Source: Sediminibacter sp. Hel_I_10
GTDB lineage: Bacteria; Bacteroidota; Bacteroidia; Flavobacteriales; Flavobacteriaceae
Reading direction: 5' to 3'
DNA: 64,000 nt
NCBI RefSeq assembly: GCF_000688335.1
Contig: NZ_JHZX01000001.1
Span: 248,001-312,000 of the forward strand
Both the position numbers and the translations under genes were made by a program. Below are positions 16,431 through 24,641 of the stretch, one piece after another; position 1 is the first letter of the stretch; each line of letters starts with the position of its first letter. Below the pieces are notes generated by a model that worked only from the letters and a program-made list of their open reading frames with translations, was not told the origin of the DNA and made no database searches.

Positions 16431-16873
16431 AACGTTTCAGATTTTACCTGGTTTTGCGCGTTATAAGCGTATATCCCTAATATTGCTATAACAATGAAGG
16501 CCGAATTAAAAATAATATGATCTGTCCAGCTTAAATTTTCCAAGACACCACCGCAAGAACAGGGAATAAAATCACTGAAATTCAGAATCAGAATGATGTA
16601 AACCGTAAACATGGTCATTAGAGAAAAACTAGCATAAAATGCCAAAGGAACATATTTAGGCACCAAGAAAAGGCTGGCAATTATCAATTCCGTCAACGGA
16701 ATACTCCAAGATACAACATCAGCAAATGCCGTAAATATTGGGGACTGACCTAGCTGTACTTGAAAGGTATGAAAGTCAAAAAACTTACTCATCGCCGCAT
16801 ACACAAATAACACTATGAATAGGTTTTTTGATATAGACAGTATATAAGACGGTAAAGATTTGGACAATTTCAT
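16427..16873 (-). CDS. MauE/DoxX-type redox-associated membrane protein
   Basis: 148 aa with four hydrophobic segments (about 12-30, 48-68, 75-97, 118-140). The sequence FIPCSCGG near residue 103 lies at the start of the third loop, matching the conserved Cys-x-Cys-Gly-Gly of MauE-like proteins. Family members help form or transfer disulfides to periplasmic partners, for example in methylamine dehydrogenase maturation. Here the Cys-rich small protein at 14970 is the obvious candidate client. It is the first gene of the operon, and a GGATTAA inverted repeat lies 71-91 bp upstream of its start. Confidence 0.82.
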   Translation of the reverse strand: MKLSKSLPSYILSISKNLFIVLFVYAAMSKFFDFHTFQVQLGQSPIFTAFADVVSWSIPLTELIIASLFLVPKYVPLAFYASFSLMTMFTVYIILILNFSDFIPCSCGGVLENLSWTDHIIFNSAFIVIAILGIYAYNAQNQVKSETL

Positions 16874-16932
16874 ATCATTTGTTTTGATATGATAAAGTTC
16901 GGTACTTATAATGTATTTAGAACCTTAAACTA

Positions 16933-16964
16933 TTGACCAATAAGGATTAAATGGAGCTTAATCC
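16933..16964. promoter_or_regulatory. GGATTAA inverted-repeat operator upstream of the MauE operon
   Basis: TTGACCAATAAGGATTAA (16933-16950) is followed by TTAATCC (16958-16964). This gives a perfect 7-bp inverted repeat GGATTAA/TTAATCC with 7 bp between. The same TTGAC...AAGGATTA pattern occurs as phased direct repeats at 18454-18501 in front of the fusion-enzyme gene. The AraC-type regulator encoded in between is the likely binder; this is inferred, not shown. Confidence 0.55.
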
Positions 16965-16982
16965 TATGAAGCATACGATTTC

Positions 16983-17945
16983 CTATTCATCGGATAATGC
17001 ATTTTTGCGCAATTGGCTGGGAGAATAGCCATATCGTTTTTTAAAGGCTCTAGAGAAATGCGGCATGCTCTTAAAACCATTCATCAACGCAATGGATTTT
17101 ATGGGCAAGTCTGTGTACTGAATCATCATTTGCGACTTACGCATGCGCTCTTGCATTAAAAAACGATGTACACTAGTACCATATAGTTCCTTGAATCCGT
17201 ATTTCAATTTAAACTCATTGGTTCCCAATTGATGCGCAAACTCTCTCAGTGGCGGAAAATCCTTATCAAGGTTATTGACCATAATGTCGTGACCTTCCCG
17301 AATCTTACGAATATCCTCAAAGCTCAATCGGATTTTTGTTTTTGGAGAGGTTACCTCTGAGTCTGAATCTTCTGCCGTTATCACTTTCAACTTTAGGGTA
17401 TCATCCAATTCTTTCTGGGAGTTTGAATGATGGATTACCGTGATCAATACTTTTCCTTTTCCGTTTTTTCCTTGATGAAATTTAGAAATATAAGCTGTCT
17501 TTGGAATGATCAGGTCGTGGCTTGATTTAAATTTTAAATCCAAGGAAAAATCCTGAAGCTGCTTTTTACCTTTCTTACGCATAGCCGATATCCAATCTGA
17601 AGCGGAGTCACTAGAGAGAAATGAATGAAACGGTTTCCCGATCGTGTCGTCATATAATCTTGACAAAATGGTGCAGGTTTGCTGATTACACATTTCTACA
17701 AGTCCATTATGATCCAGCAAAAAACTCATTTGGACCAGATCAACCACCACTCCGTTCGTATTGGCATAGCCCTGATGTATCATTGCTTCTTGAATTTCCT
17801 CGGCCAACATATTCAATGTAACGATCAGCGCCTCCAAATTATCATTACGTTCAGAACGTTCAATACGGAAATGAAAATTGCCCGATGCCATTTCCAACAA
17901 CATCGTATTGATAATTTTCATTCTACGGGCCACATCCACTTCCAT
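16983..17945 (-). CDS. AraC-family regulator with HAMP/PAS-like sensor region
   Basis: 320 aa, soluble. Residues about 5-55 look like a HAMP-type helical pair (GNFHFRIERSERND, then ALIVTLNMLAEEIQEAM). Residues about 70-170 resemble a PAS domain (SFLLDHNGLVEMCNQ). Residues about 220-315 are an AraC DNA-binding domain with TNEFKLKYGFKELYG and SIALMNGFKSMPHFSRAFKK, ending GYSPSQLRK. It is flanked by the MauE operon and the STAS-like gene and probably controls both that operon and the divergent fusion enzyme through the shared GGATTA motif. The absence of membrane segments means the signal is sensed inside the cell. Confidence 0.85.
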   Translation of the reverse strand: MEVDVARRMKIINTMLLEMASGNFHFRIERSERNDNLEALIVTLNMLAEEIQEAMIHQGYANTNGVVVDLVQMSFLLDHNGLVEMCNQQTCTILSRLYDDTIGKPFHSFLSSDSASDWISAMRKKGKKQLQDFSLDLKFKSSHDLIIPKTAYISKFHQGKNGKGKVLITVIHHSNSQKELDDTLKLKVITAEDSDSEVTSPKTKIRLSFEDIRKIREGHDIMVNNLDKDFPPLREFAHQLGTNEFKLKYGFKELYGTSVHRFLMQERMRKSQMMIQYTDLPIKSIALMNGFKSMPHFSRAFKKRYGYSPSQLRKNALSDE

Positions 17946-17993
17946 TACATAAATTTATTTTTTTTCAAATGACTAACGTTTATAGATATGATC

Positions 17994-18368
17994 TTATTTA
18001 TAAGTATCCAAAAACAACAAGGCTTTCTTAATATTTGTAAATGATTCTGTTGGAATTGGAGGCCTACTGGTTTTTAGATAAAATTCCGATAACATTTTAG
18101 ATACAGGGGATTCCGCAATAAACGCTACCGCCTTTACCAACGTTGAGCCCTCAATCGAGAGGTAATCTCGAGCAGCTTTATTAATGGATTTTATTCGCCT
18201 GATGTCACATAACACAGGCATCAACCTTCCCTGTTGTATGTTAAGACGGTCTTTAACGATTTGAACAGCTGCAGGCAGATCAAGAATGACATCATCGGCA
18301 TAGGTGATGTGCAATACCCCTTCCAAAACGTCATAGGTAGCATACTCATTATGTTCAGTTTTTTGCAT
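17994..18368 (-). CDS. STAS/SEC14-like small protein (DUF7793-like)
   Basis: 124 aa without signal peptide or membrane segment. An alternating beta/alpha pattern (DVLEGVLHITYADDVILDLPAA, then MPVLCDIRRIKSINKAARDYL) resembles the compact STAS-like fold of a Bacteroidota family that ends in KKALLFLDTYK. Such proteins are found beside sensory and regulatory genes, and no ligand is known. It lies 48 bp upstream of the AraC regulator on the same strand, so the pair is likely one transcript. That transcript starts from the region holding the phased GGATTA repeats. Confidence 0.65.
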   Translation of the reverse strand: MQKTEHNEYATYDVLEGVLHITYADDVILDLPAAVQIVKDRLNIQQGRLMPVLCDIRRIKSINKAARDYLSIEGSTLVKAVAFIAESPVSKMLSEFYLKTSRPPIPTESFTNIKKALLFLDTYK

Positions 18369-18453
18369 ATGAATTGAAAACTGGTTATAAGATTAAAATT
18401 ACTAAATAATCAATATAAAAATTACCTCTAACAGCTTTAAGCTTTGTAAATAT

Positions 18454-18501
18454 GGATTAATACTTGTCCGCTAAGGATTAAGACTTGACTAAAAAGGATT
18501 A
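18454..18501. promoter_or_regulatory. Three GGATTA direct repeats with exact 21-bp spacing
   Basis: GGATTA starts at 18454, 18475 and 18496. The last two are preceded by ACTTGTC and ACTTGAC at the same offset, giving the longer unit ACTTGNCnnnnAAGGATTA. A period of 21 bp equals two helical turns, so bound proteins would line up on one face. It lies 67 bp upstream of the fusion-enzyme ATG and 86 bp upstream of the divergent STAS-like gene. It is a probable AraC-type binding array. Confidence 0.6.
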
Positions 18502-18567
18502 TGGTTTATCAAATGAACTCATTATCATTCAAAACCCATTAAATTATATCACCAAAATTTTTAAGAC

Positions 18568-20967
18568 ATGGCAAAGATCAAACCCAACAACTTTTTAGAC
18601 TCTGTAAATGATATATTTACCGATGCAATTAATCAAGGCGTATTGCATTTATATGCCGATGGCGATAGCTTTTCTGGAAGAAAAATAGGCATTAACAAAA
18701 GAAGCTTATTCCATTTTGGAACCACTGGATATTTAGGCCTAGAACAAGACCCCAGGCTAAAGAAAGCGGCGATACATGCCATAGAGCATTATGGCACTCA
18801 ATTTCCCCTGTCAAAGTCTTATATATCCAATCCCTTGTATCAAAAACTAGAAGAACGCGTATCAGCCATCTTTAACCATCCAGTGGTCATTACCAAAAAT
18901 AGTACCCTTGGTCATATTGGCGTTATCCCAAGCGCGGTGAAGGATCAGGATGCCATCATTTTGGACCACCAAGTACATTGGAGCGTGCAGAGCGCCGCAA
19001 AGATGTTAAAGTCCAGGAGCGTGCCCATTGATATGATCAGGCATAACGATTTGAACATGCTTGAGGATAAAATCAAATCTTACTCCAACAGTAGAAAAAG
19101 AATCTGGTACATGGCAGATGGGATCTATTCCATGTATGGTGATTATGCTCCCATTAAAGCATTAAAAACACTTAGCTTAAAATACCCCCAACTGCACCTG
19201 TATTTTGATGACGTACACGGGATGAGTTGGATTGGAAAAAATGACGCTGGGTATGTAATGAGTGAGCTCGAAGAGCTATCTGAAAACATGCTTTTGTTTG
19301 GAACCTTGAGCAAGACATTTGGGGCGAGTGGTTCTGTGCTGGTCTGCTCCAATAAAAAAATGTATCGTGAGATCAAGACCTTTGGTGGCCCACTCACCTT
19401 TTCCGCACAATTAGAGCCCGCTTCTGTAGCTGCCGCAACTGCCTCTGCTGAAATTCATTTGACACCAGAGATCTATCAATTACAAGAGGACTTGAAAAAG
19501 CGGATCCAGTATTTCAAAACGGTCATTAACCAAACCGACCTTCCATTAATTGATCATAACGACTCCCCAGTGTTCTTTATAGGTACTGGTATGCCCCAAA
19601 CAGGCTATAGTTTTGTCAATCGGTTGATGAAAGAGGGCTATTATACCAACCTCGGACTATTTCCTGCAGTGCCCGTTAAAAATACAGGCGTTAGAATTAC
19701 CATTTCTAGACATAATCAGCTTGAAGACATCAAGGGATTGGTTGAAGCGATGGCATACCATTTACCTAAAGCACTAGAGGAGACCAATTCCGACCTATCC
19801 CGAGTGCGTCATGCCTTTAGGATGGGCAACGCAAAACCTAAAGAAACGACAGCCTCAGACGCACTTTCCATTCAGATTGAAAACTCCATCGAAAATATTG
19901 ATCAGGATTTGTGGAACACGACCATTGGTGGGCAAGGACTTCATGATTGGGAAGGTCTACGGTTTTTAGAACAAACATTCCGCAATAACCCGCTAAAAGA
20001 ACATAACTGGCGTTTTTGGTACATTGTAATTACCGATAAGAAGGATCACCCGGTTTTAGCGACATTCTTATCTGCAAGTCTTTGGAAAGATGATATGTTA
20101 GCCAATGTCACAGCTTCTAAGGCTGTTGAAGCAGAGCGCGTCAACGACCCTTATTATATGACCAGCATGGTGTTAAGTACGGGATGCCTGTTTACAGAAG
20201 GACAGCATTTATATATCGATGCACAGCATGATTTCCATAAAGAAGCACTGCACATTCTTCTAAAAAACCTGGAACATATTGAGAGTAACATCAAAACAGA
20301 AATGTCGGTTCTTCGTGATTTCCCCAAGGATCACTTTCTGGAAGCCTTTTTTCACGGTCAGGGCTTTGTAAAAATACGAATGCCAGAGGCCTGCATGGTC
20401 GAATTAAAACCTAATGAGAGTCTTGAAGACTACTGTAATCAACTTTCCTCGAGAAATAGAAGACATTTACGAAAGGATATCTTGGCCCATACCGATTTGA
20501 TACAAGTTGACATCGTAGACCATTTATCAGTCAATGCATTGCAACGGGTGCATGAACTTTATGATCACGTTAGAAACAATAATTTAGGATTAAACACTTT
20601 TCCCTATCCCATACAACTGTTTAAAAACATGTCTGAACACAAGGACTGGGAATTCATCCTGATAAAGTCCCCAAAAGATGACAAGATCATAGGCGTTATG
20701 TTTTGTTACAGAAACGTGAATCAAACCTACATTCCGTCTTTAGTTGGACTGGATTACGAGTACTTAGAAATTTATGGTACCTATCGACAATTATTATATC
20801 AAACCATTAAACGAGCTAAAGCATTAGAGTGCAAGCAAATCAATTTTGGAATCACGGCATCCTTTGAAAAAAAGAAGCTAGGAGCAACCGTTGAAGAGAA
20901 GTTTGCCTTTATTCAAACCTCAGACAATTTTGCCTTGGAATTGCTGGGAATTCTAGAGGGACAGTAA
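18568..20967 (+). CDS. Fusion of PLP-dependent alpha-oxoamine synthase and GNAT-type acyltransferase
   Basis: 799 aa. Residues about 35-405 are an alpha-oxoamine synthase (AONS/serine palmitoyltransferase/CqsA fold) with His137 in DHQVHWS, Asp214-His217 in DDVHG and the PLP lysine 249 in TLSKTFG. Such enzymes condense an acyl-CoA or acyl-ACP with an amino acid and release CO2. Residues about 430-799 form a GNAT-like acyltransferase half with RNRRHLRKD and a C-terminal block INFGITASFEKKKLG. I recall bifunctional enzymes of this architecture in Bacteroidota but no confirmed product. An N-acylated amino ketone, such as a lipid or a signal, is a reasonable guess. The gene stands alone with phased GGATTA sites upstream. 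Confidence 0.85.
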   Translation: MAKIKPNNFLDSVNDIFTDAINQGVLHLYADGDSFSGRKIGINKRSLFHFGTTGYLGLEQDPRLKKAAIHAIEHYGTQFPLSKSYISNPLYQKLEERVSAIFNHPVVITKNSTLGHIGVIPSAVKDQDAIILDHQVHWSVQSAAKMLKSRSVPIDMIRHNDLNMLEDKIKSYSNSRKRIWYMADGIYSMYGDYAPIKALKTLSLKYPQLHLYFDDVHGMSWIGKNDAGYVMSELEELSENMLLFGTLSKTFGASGSVLVCSNKKMYREIKTFGGPLTFSAQLEPASVAAATASAEIHLTPEIYQLQEDLKKRIQYFKTVINQTDLPLIDHNDSPVFFIGTGMPQTGYSFVNRLMKEGYYTNLGLFPAVPVKNTGVRITISRHNQLEDIKGLVEAMAYHLPKALEETNSDLSRVRHAFRMGNAKPKETTASDALSIQIENSIENIDQDLWNTTIGGQGLHDWEGLRFLEQTFRNNPLKEHNWRFWYIVITDKKDHPVLATFLSASLWKDDMLANVTASKAVEAERVNDPYYMTSMVLSTGCLFTEGQHLYIDAQHDFHKEALHILLKNLEHIESNIKTEMSVLRDFPKDHFLEAFFHGQGFVKIRMPEACMVELKPNESLEDYCNQLSSRNRRHLRKDILAHTDLIQVDIVDHLSVNALQRVHELYDHVRNNNLGLNTFPYPIQLFKNMSEHKDWEFILIKSPKDDKIIGVMFCYRNVNQTYIPSLVGLDYEYLEIYGTYRQLLYQTIKRAKALECKQINFGITASFEKKKLGATVEEKFAFIQTSDNFALELLGILEGQ

Positions 20968-20997
20968 ATATGACTAGAATACACCGCCCCAACAGGT

Positions 20998-21840
20998 ATG
21001 AAGTACCAAAAATTAATATCGCGATTTGAAAGCAACTTAGACGTTATAGAGTCTAGGAATGATGATATTTTAAAAAAAGCTGAAAATGGCATTTCAAAAA
21101 CAGAAGTCTTCATCAAGAAGCTAAGAAAAAAGGTGATTAGACAAGGATTCAACTCCAGACTTGAGGAAATCCGGTTTTTTAAGCATACGAAGCCCCAGCT
21201 CCTTTGCAGACTGATCTATTACATTAAAATTTTCAATATTGAAAGTAGAAGGCCTCGCAATACAGCTAAGCACCAGATCAAATACTTTAACACCCATATT
21301 ACCAGACTTCAAATGTATTTTAATGATAATCTGGAGTTTTACCATTATTATCGACGGGGATCTACTCTTTTAGACGATGTGTATTTTACACGTGGGCAAT
21401 CTAACTTGCGCCTACCTATAGCGTCTATTAATGCCTTTGTTGACGATCAATTCTCTACCTGCCAAGACACCTCTGTAGCCACAATAATGGCCCACGATAT
21501 GGTCATTAGCTATTTGCAAAAGGAAATCAAAAAATTGAAGATCAAAAAAAAAGCAGACCAAGACTACCCATTGAAAGCCATTTCTTCTAACCTAAAATGG
21601 ACCTCAAGTAAAACAGATTTAATTGAATTGATCTATGCGCTTCATAGCGCTGGTGTTTTTAATAATAGTGTTGTGGAGCTAAAGAAAATAGCATCCCTTT
21701 TTGAACAGGTCTTTCATATCAAACTCGGTAATTTCTATCATACCTTCGTTGAAATTAGGGCCCGAAAATCAAATCCAACTAAATTTCTGGACGAGCTCAA
21801 ACAACAACTTCAAAATCGACTTGAGGACTCTGATGTCTAA
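20998..21840 (+). CDS. rteC: RteC-family regulator of ICE excision
   Basis: 280 aa. The C-terminal half carries the strong family pattern LKWTSSKTDLIELIYALHSAGVFNN, then LGNFYHTFVEIRARKSNPTKFLDELK. In CTnDOT, RteC activates the excision operon by binding upstream of it. The N-terminus is helical and basic, and length is normal. The start at 20998 is the only nearby ATG and lies 30 bp after the fusion enzyme, with no terminator in between. This raises the possibility of read-through from the enzyme gene. It is the leftmost clearly ICE-type gene. Confidence 0.88.
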   Translation: MKYQKLISRFESNLDVIESRNDDILKKAENGISKTEVFIKKLRKKVIRQGFNSRLEEIRFFKHTKPQLLCRLIYYIKIFNIESRRPRNTAKHQIKYFNTHITRLQMYFNDNLEFYHYYRRGSTLLDDVYFTRGQSNLRLPIASINAFVDDQFSTCQDTSVATIMAHDMVISYLQKEIKKLKIKKKADQDYPLKAISSNLKWTSSKTDLIELIYALHSAGVFNNSVVELKKIASLFEQVFHIKLGNFYHTFVEIRARKSNPTKFLDELKQQLQNRLEDSDV

Positions 21841-22103
21841 GCCCACCTCTGGATGCTATTGGGAATCCGTTTATTTGTGTTTTATCGACCAAAAACAGCT
21901 TCAATTCCTGAATAAATTCAGCGTATTACCATCATTCTTAAGTCCGTTCCAAAATTCAAAAAATTCCCCCACCTCTAGAGGCACTATTGAAGCTTTACCA
22001 CCAAATCGCAGCAATTTTGTAGAACGAAAGTCAAATCATGTCAGGGGCTATCAAAATAGTTGACAGCTACAAGATGGTCCCTTACTATTAAAACCATTTT
22101 ATT

Positions 22104-22388
22104 ATGCCAACAAGTATTATTACTACAGACGATCTTCGGGAATTCAAAATGGAATTACTCGATGACATTAAGAAACTTTTAGCCCAACAAGCAAGCGGAA
22201 CGATTAAAAAATACCTGAAATCTTCAGAGGTCATGGATATGCTTCAAGTAAGTCCCGGCACCTTACAAAACCTTCGGATCAATGGTACATTGCCTTACAC
22301 CAAAGTGGGTGGCATTATTTACTATGACACCCAAGAAATTCAAAATGTGATGGAAGCCAATCGTGTACAGCACGTCCAAAACCCCTAA
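22104..22388 (+). CDS. Excisionase-like helix-turn-helix protein
   Basis: 94 aa. Residues about 40-88 form a winged helix of the HTH_17/MerR-like type: LKSSEVMDMLQVSPGTLQNLRINGTLPYTKVGGIIYYD. That is the classic Xis-like pattern with the wing YTKVGGIIYY. The N-terminal 35 residues are a helical segment. Family members in Bacteroidota ICEs take part in excision or control of the replication genes. It is followed after 3 bp by the replication-like gene, so the three genes to 23790 form an operon. The 263-bp gap after RteC shows no gene I can support and probably holds the operon promoter. Confidence 0.85.
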   Translation: MPTSIITTDDLREFKMELLDDIKKLLAQQASGTIKKYLKSSEVMDMLQVSPGTLQNLRINGTLPYTKVGGIIYYDTQEIQNVMEANRVQHVQNP

Positions 22389-22391
22389 TCC

Positions 22392-23144
22392 ATGAATTAT
22401 ATAAAGCTACTTAATGCGGCTTTTGAAAAGTTCTATTTTGATGACCGTTTGAATCCCACACATATCAGTTTGTATATGGCACTATTCCAAGAATGGAACA
22501 GCAGCCGCTTTGCAGATGAATTTAATGTAAATCGAAGGGATTTGATGTTGGCCTCAAAAATTGGTTCGAAATCTAACTACCATAGATGTGTGACCGATCT
22601 TCATTCTTGGGGCTATCTTTCCTATTTTCCATCCAATAGCCCTTATAAAGGAAGTAAGATCAAAATGGCTGTACTTTTTACAACAGCTGAGCCCGATACG
22701 GGACAGTACAGTCCCACATTAGAACAGCTAGCGGAACGGTACCGTCCCAAAAATGACCCAGTAAAGGGACAGTACCGTCCCATATTAGAACAAGTCGAGG
22801 GACAGTACCATCCCACCACAGGACTTACTTTGGGATCTACTATAAACAATCACAAACAAGTAAACTCTATAAAAAAGCCAAAGGGCTGGCAGGCTGTTTT
22901 TATTTTTTTTGAAGAAAAAGGTTTTAATGCCGATGAAGCCAAAAAATTCTTTGAGCATTACCAAACTCGTAACTGGCAGACAAGCGATGGAAAAGAGATT
23001 CGAGATTGGCGCTCAGTTGCCATAAACTGGATGGACAGAACGGAACTTTTTAATGAGGAAAATAAATCAAATAAAAAACAAGCGTCCCAAATCAAGGACA
23101 ACTTGCGAACCACTAAAAACAAAGACTATGGACAACCCCTCTAA
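22392..23144 (+). CDS. Replication-like winged-helix protein with an internal 11-aa repeat
   Basis: 250 aa. Residues about 1-95 resemble the N-terminal domain common to ICE/plasmid replication or transcription proteins of this phylum (HISLYMALFQEWNSSRF, then SKIGSKSNYHRCVTDLHSWGYL, an HTH). Residues about 104-147 are four copies of an 11-aa unit beginning GQYSP, ERYRP, GQYRP and GQYHP. The last 80 residues resemble the short C-terminal domain seen in such proteins (FFEHYQTRNWQTSDGKEIRDWRSVAINWM). The repeat is produced by a 33-bp DNA array that may be a binding site for the protein itself. It overlaps the ATPase gene by 17 bp. Confidence 0.7.
   Translation: MNYIKLLNAAFEKFYFDDRLNPTHISLYMALFQEWNSSRFADEFNVNRRDLMLASKIGSKSNYHRCVTDLHSWGYLSYFPSNSPYKGSKIKMAVLFTTAEPDTGQYSPTLEQLAERYRPKNDPVKGQYRPILEQVEGQYHPTTGLTLGSTINNHKQVNSIKKPKGWQAVFIFFEEKGFNADEAKKFFEHYQTRNWQTSDGKEIRDWRSVAINWMDRTELFNEENKSNKKQASQIKDNLRTTKNKDYGQPL
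22700..22831. repeat. Iteron-like array: four palindromic repeats with exact 33-bp period
   Basis: GGGACAGTACAGTCCC (22700), GGAACGGTACCGTCCC (22733), GGGACAGTACCGTCCC (22766) and GGGACAGTACCATCCC (22799) start exactly 33 bp apart. Each is a near-perfect inverted repeat around GTAC. The array lies within the replication-like gene and encodes its 11-aa repeat. The palindromic cores are conserved in the DNA while the peptide positions after them differ, which suits a protein-binding or origin role. Confidence 0.65.
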
Positions 23145-23790
23145 AATCACCGAAGGTGGTGTGGCGTATTCGCTTGGAGAATTTGATGGCAAAAACGTTC
23201 TCTATGATTTTTCGAAAATCTTGATCTATCTAAATGCCAAGGGGAAGTTACTCTTCGGAAAAAAATTCAGGATTCACGATGAAGACAGAGAGATTCTATT
23301 AATGCTGTGTTCCTATTTCATCAAGGACAGAGATACCTGTAAATCCTATGGAATTGATATTGACAAAGGCATTTTACTTTCTGGTCCTGTAGGCTGTGGC
23401 AAAACCAGTATGATGAAATTGCTTCGCCACATCGTACCGCTTCAAAGGCCATACGAGATCATACCGTGTCGAAATGTAACCTTCAGTTTTAATCATCTGG
23501 GATTTAAAACTGTTGAAGCATATGGCAATACCAAATTCTACTGTTTTGACGATTTGGGCGTAGAGCCTGCCGGCAGATTTTACGGAAAGGATTTAAACGT
23601 GATGGGCGAAGTACTTTTATCAAGATACGAGTTGTACCAACAAACAAAGCACAAAATTAAAACACACGTCACAACAAACTTAATTGCTGAAGAATTAGAG
23701 GAACGCTATGGCAATCGTGTCCGTAGTCGAATGCGGGAGCTGTTTAATTTGATTGCTTTTGATAAGGGGGCTGGGGATAAGCGGAAGTAG
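23128..23790 (+). CDS. DnaC/IstB-like AAA+ ATPase
   Basis: 220 aa from the ATG at 23128, which overlaps the preceding gene by 17 bp. An earlier in-frame ATG at 23053 gives an N-terminus made only from the other reading frame and is rejected. Walker A is SGPVGCGKTSMMKLL near residue 75-90. Walker B is FYCFDDLG near 131. A conserved THVTTNL with a sensor-type Asn and the arginine-rich RYGNRVRSRMRELF near the end complete the AAA+ set. It is likely a helicase loader or replication ATPase working with the preceding protein. It is the last gene before the AT-rich island. Confidence 0.87.
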   Translation: MDNPSKITEGGVAYSLGEFDGKNVLYDFSKILIYLNAKGKLLFGKKFRIHDEDREILLMLCSYFIKDRDTCKSYGIDIDKGILLSGPVGCGKTSMMKLLRHIVPLQRPYEIIPCRNVTFSFNHLGFKTVEAYGNTKFYCFDDLGVEPAGRFYGKDLNVMGEVLLSRYELYQQTKHKIKTHVTTNLIAEELEERYGNRVRSRMRELFNLIAFDKGAGDKRK

Positions 23791-24641
23791 CATGGATTCA
23801 GACTTATTTCAATTTATGAAAAGTTCCAATTCATAGATTTCATTTCCTGAAGAATGCAACCATCAAATCTTCCCCAAATGCATAATAATTAAGATAAGTT
23901 ATAAAGGATCCGCTAGCCCTTTTTAATCTCCGTCGCAAAGATTTCTAATAATGAGTTTTATACCTGTCATATATAGTATTTCAGCAAACAAGAAAATACG
24001 CCATTGTAAACTATAATTTATATTTATGTGAAATAGCCTCCAAATTTTCGTTTGTTTTATAAAATCGAATTACCGTGGTAATTTATTTTATACACGATTA
24101 TCAGCGCTTTCCAACAACAGAATAAAAGCGAACATTTTACTCCTATTTAAAATGGCATTAGAAATAAAATGTGCACAATAAAAATTTTTAACAGATTCTC
24201 ACTGATTGCCAAAAGACTATAAATTTTAAGAAAAATTCAATGTACCTAGTAATTACAGAACTCTAATTTTTCACTTTTGTGTGTTTCATTTTCTTTTGTC
24301 TTGAAATAAAAGAAACAAAAGTTCAATACCTCGTAAATTTTAGAAATAATTAACGGCTAATCCTCTATATCAGAAAATATTGTAGCTCGTTAAGATTACT
24401 TTGAAATACTTTCTATAATCAAAACTCTGAAGAAATCAAATTACTAACCCTCATAAAATATGGACGCTCATTTCCCTATTGTGTTGCCAAAACTTTAAGA
24501 AACCAAGGAAAACATCATGATTCTTCTTAAGATTTAGGTATGACTAAAAAGTAATCATCGACCACCCTTCTTTTAATAAGTGTTTATAAAAACTAGATAT
24601 TTAAATTAAACCATAAACTAAATAAAGTTTACTGAACATAT
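23791..24641. other. 850-bp AT-rich gap without a supportable gene
   Basis: No coding frame on either strand survives inspection. Two small structures are visible. The first is a palindrome AATTACC-GT-GGTAATT at 24068-24083. The second is a loop CTTTTGT (24293-24299) with ACAAAAG (24315-24321), typical of dispersed Flavobacteriaceae hairpins. Base composition is more AT-rich than the ICE core. Confidence 0.5.

Noticed and set aside
21833-22063. 76-aa frame after RteC
   Set aside because: Proline/serine/asparagine-rich with no hydrophobic pattern, overlapping the RteC stop. I do not regard it as a gene.
22700-22831. Tandem 33-bp units considered as a CRISPR array
   Set aside because: Units are contiguous, with no unique spacers, and lie within a coding frame.
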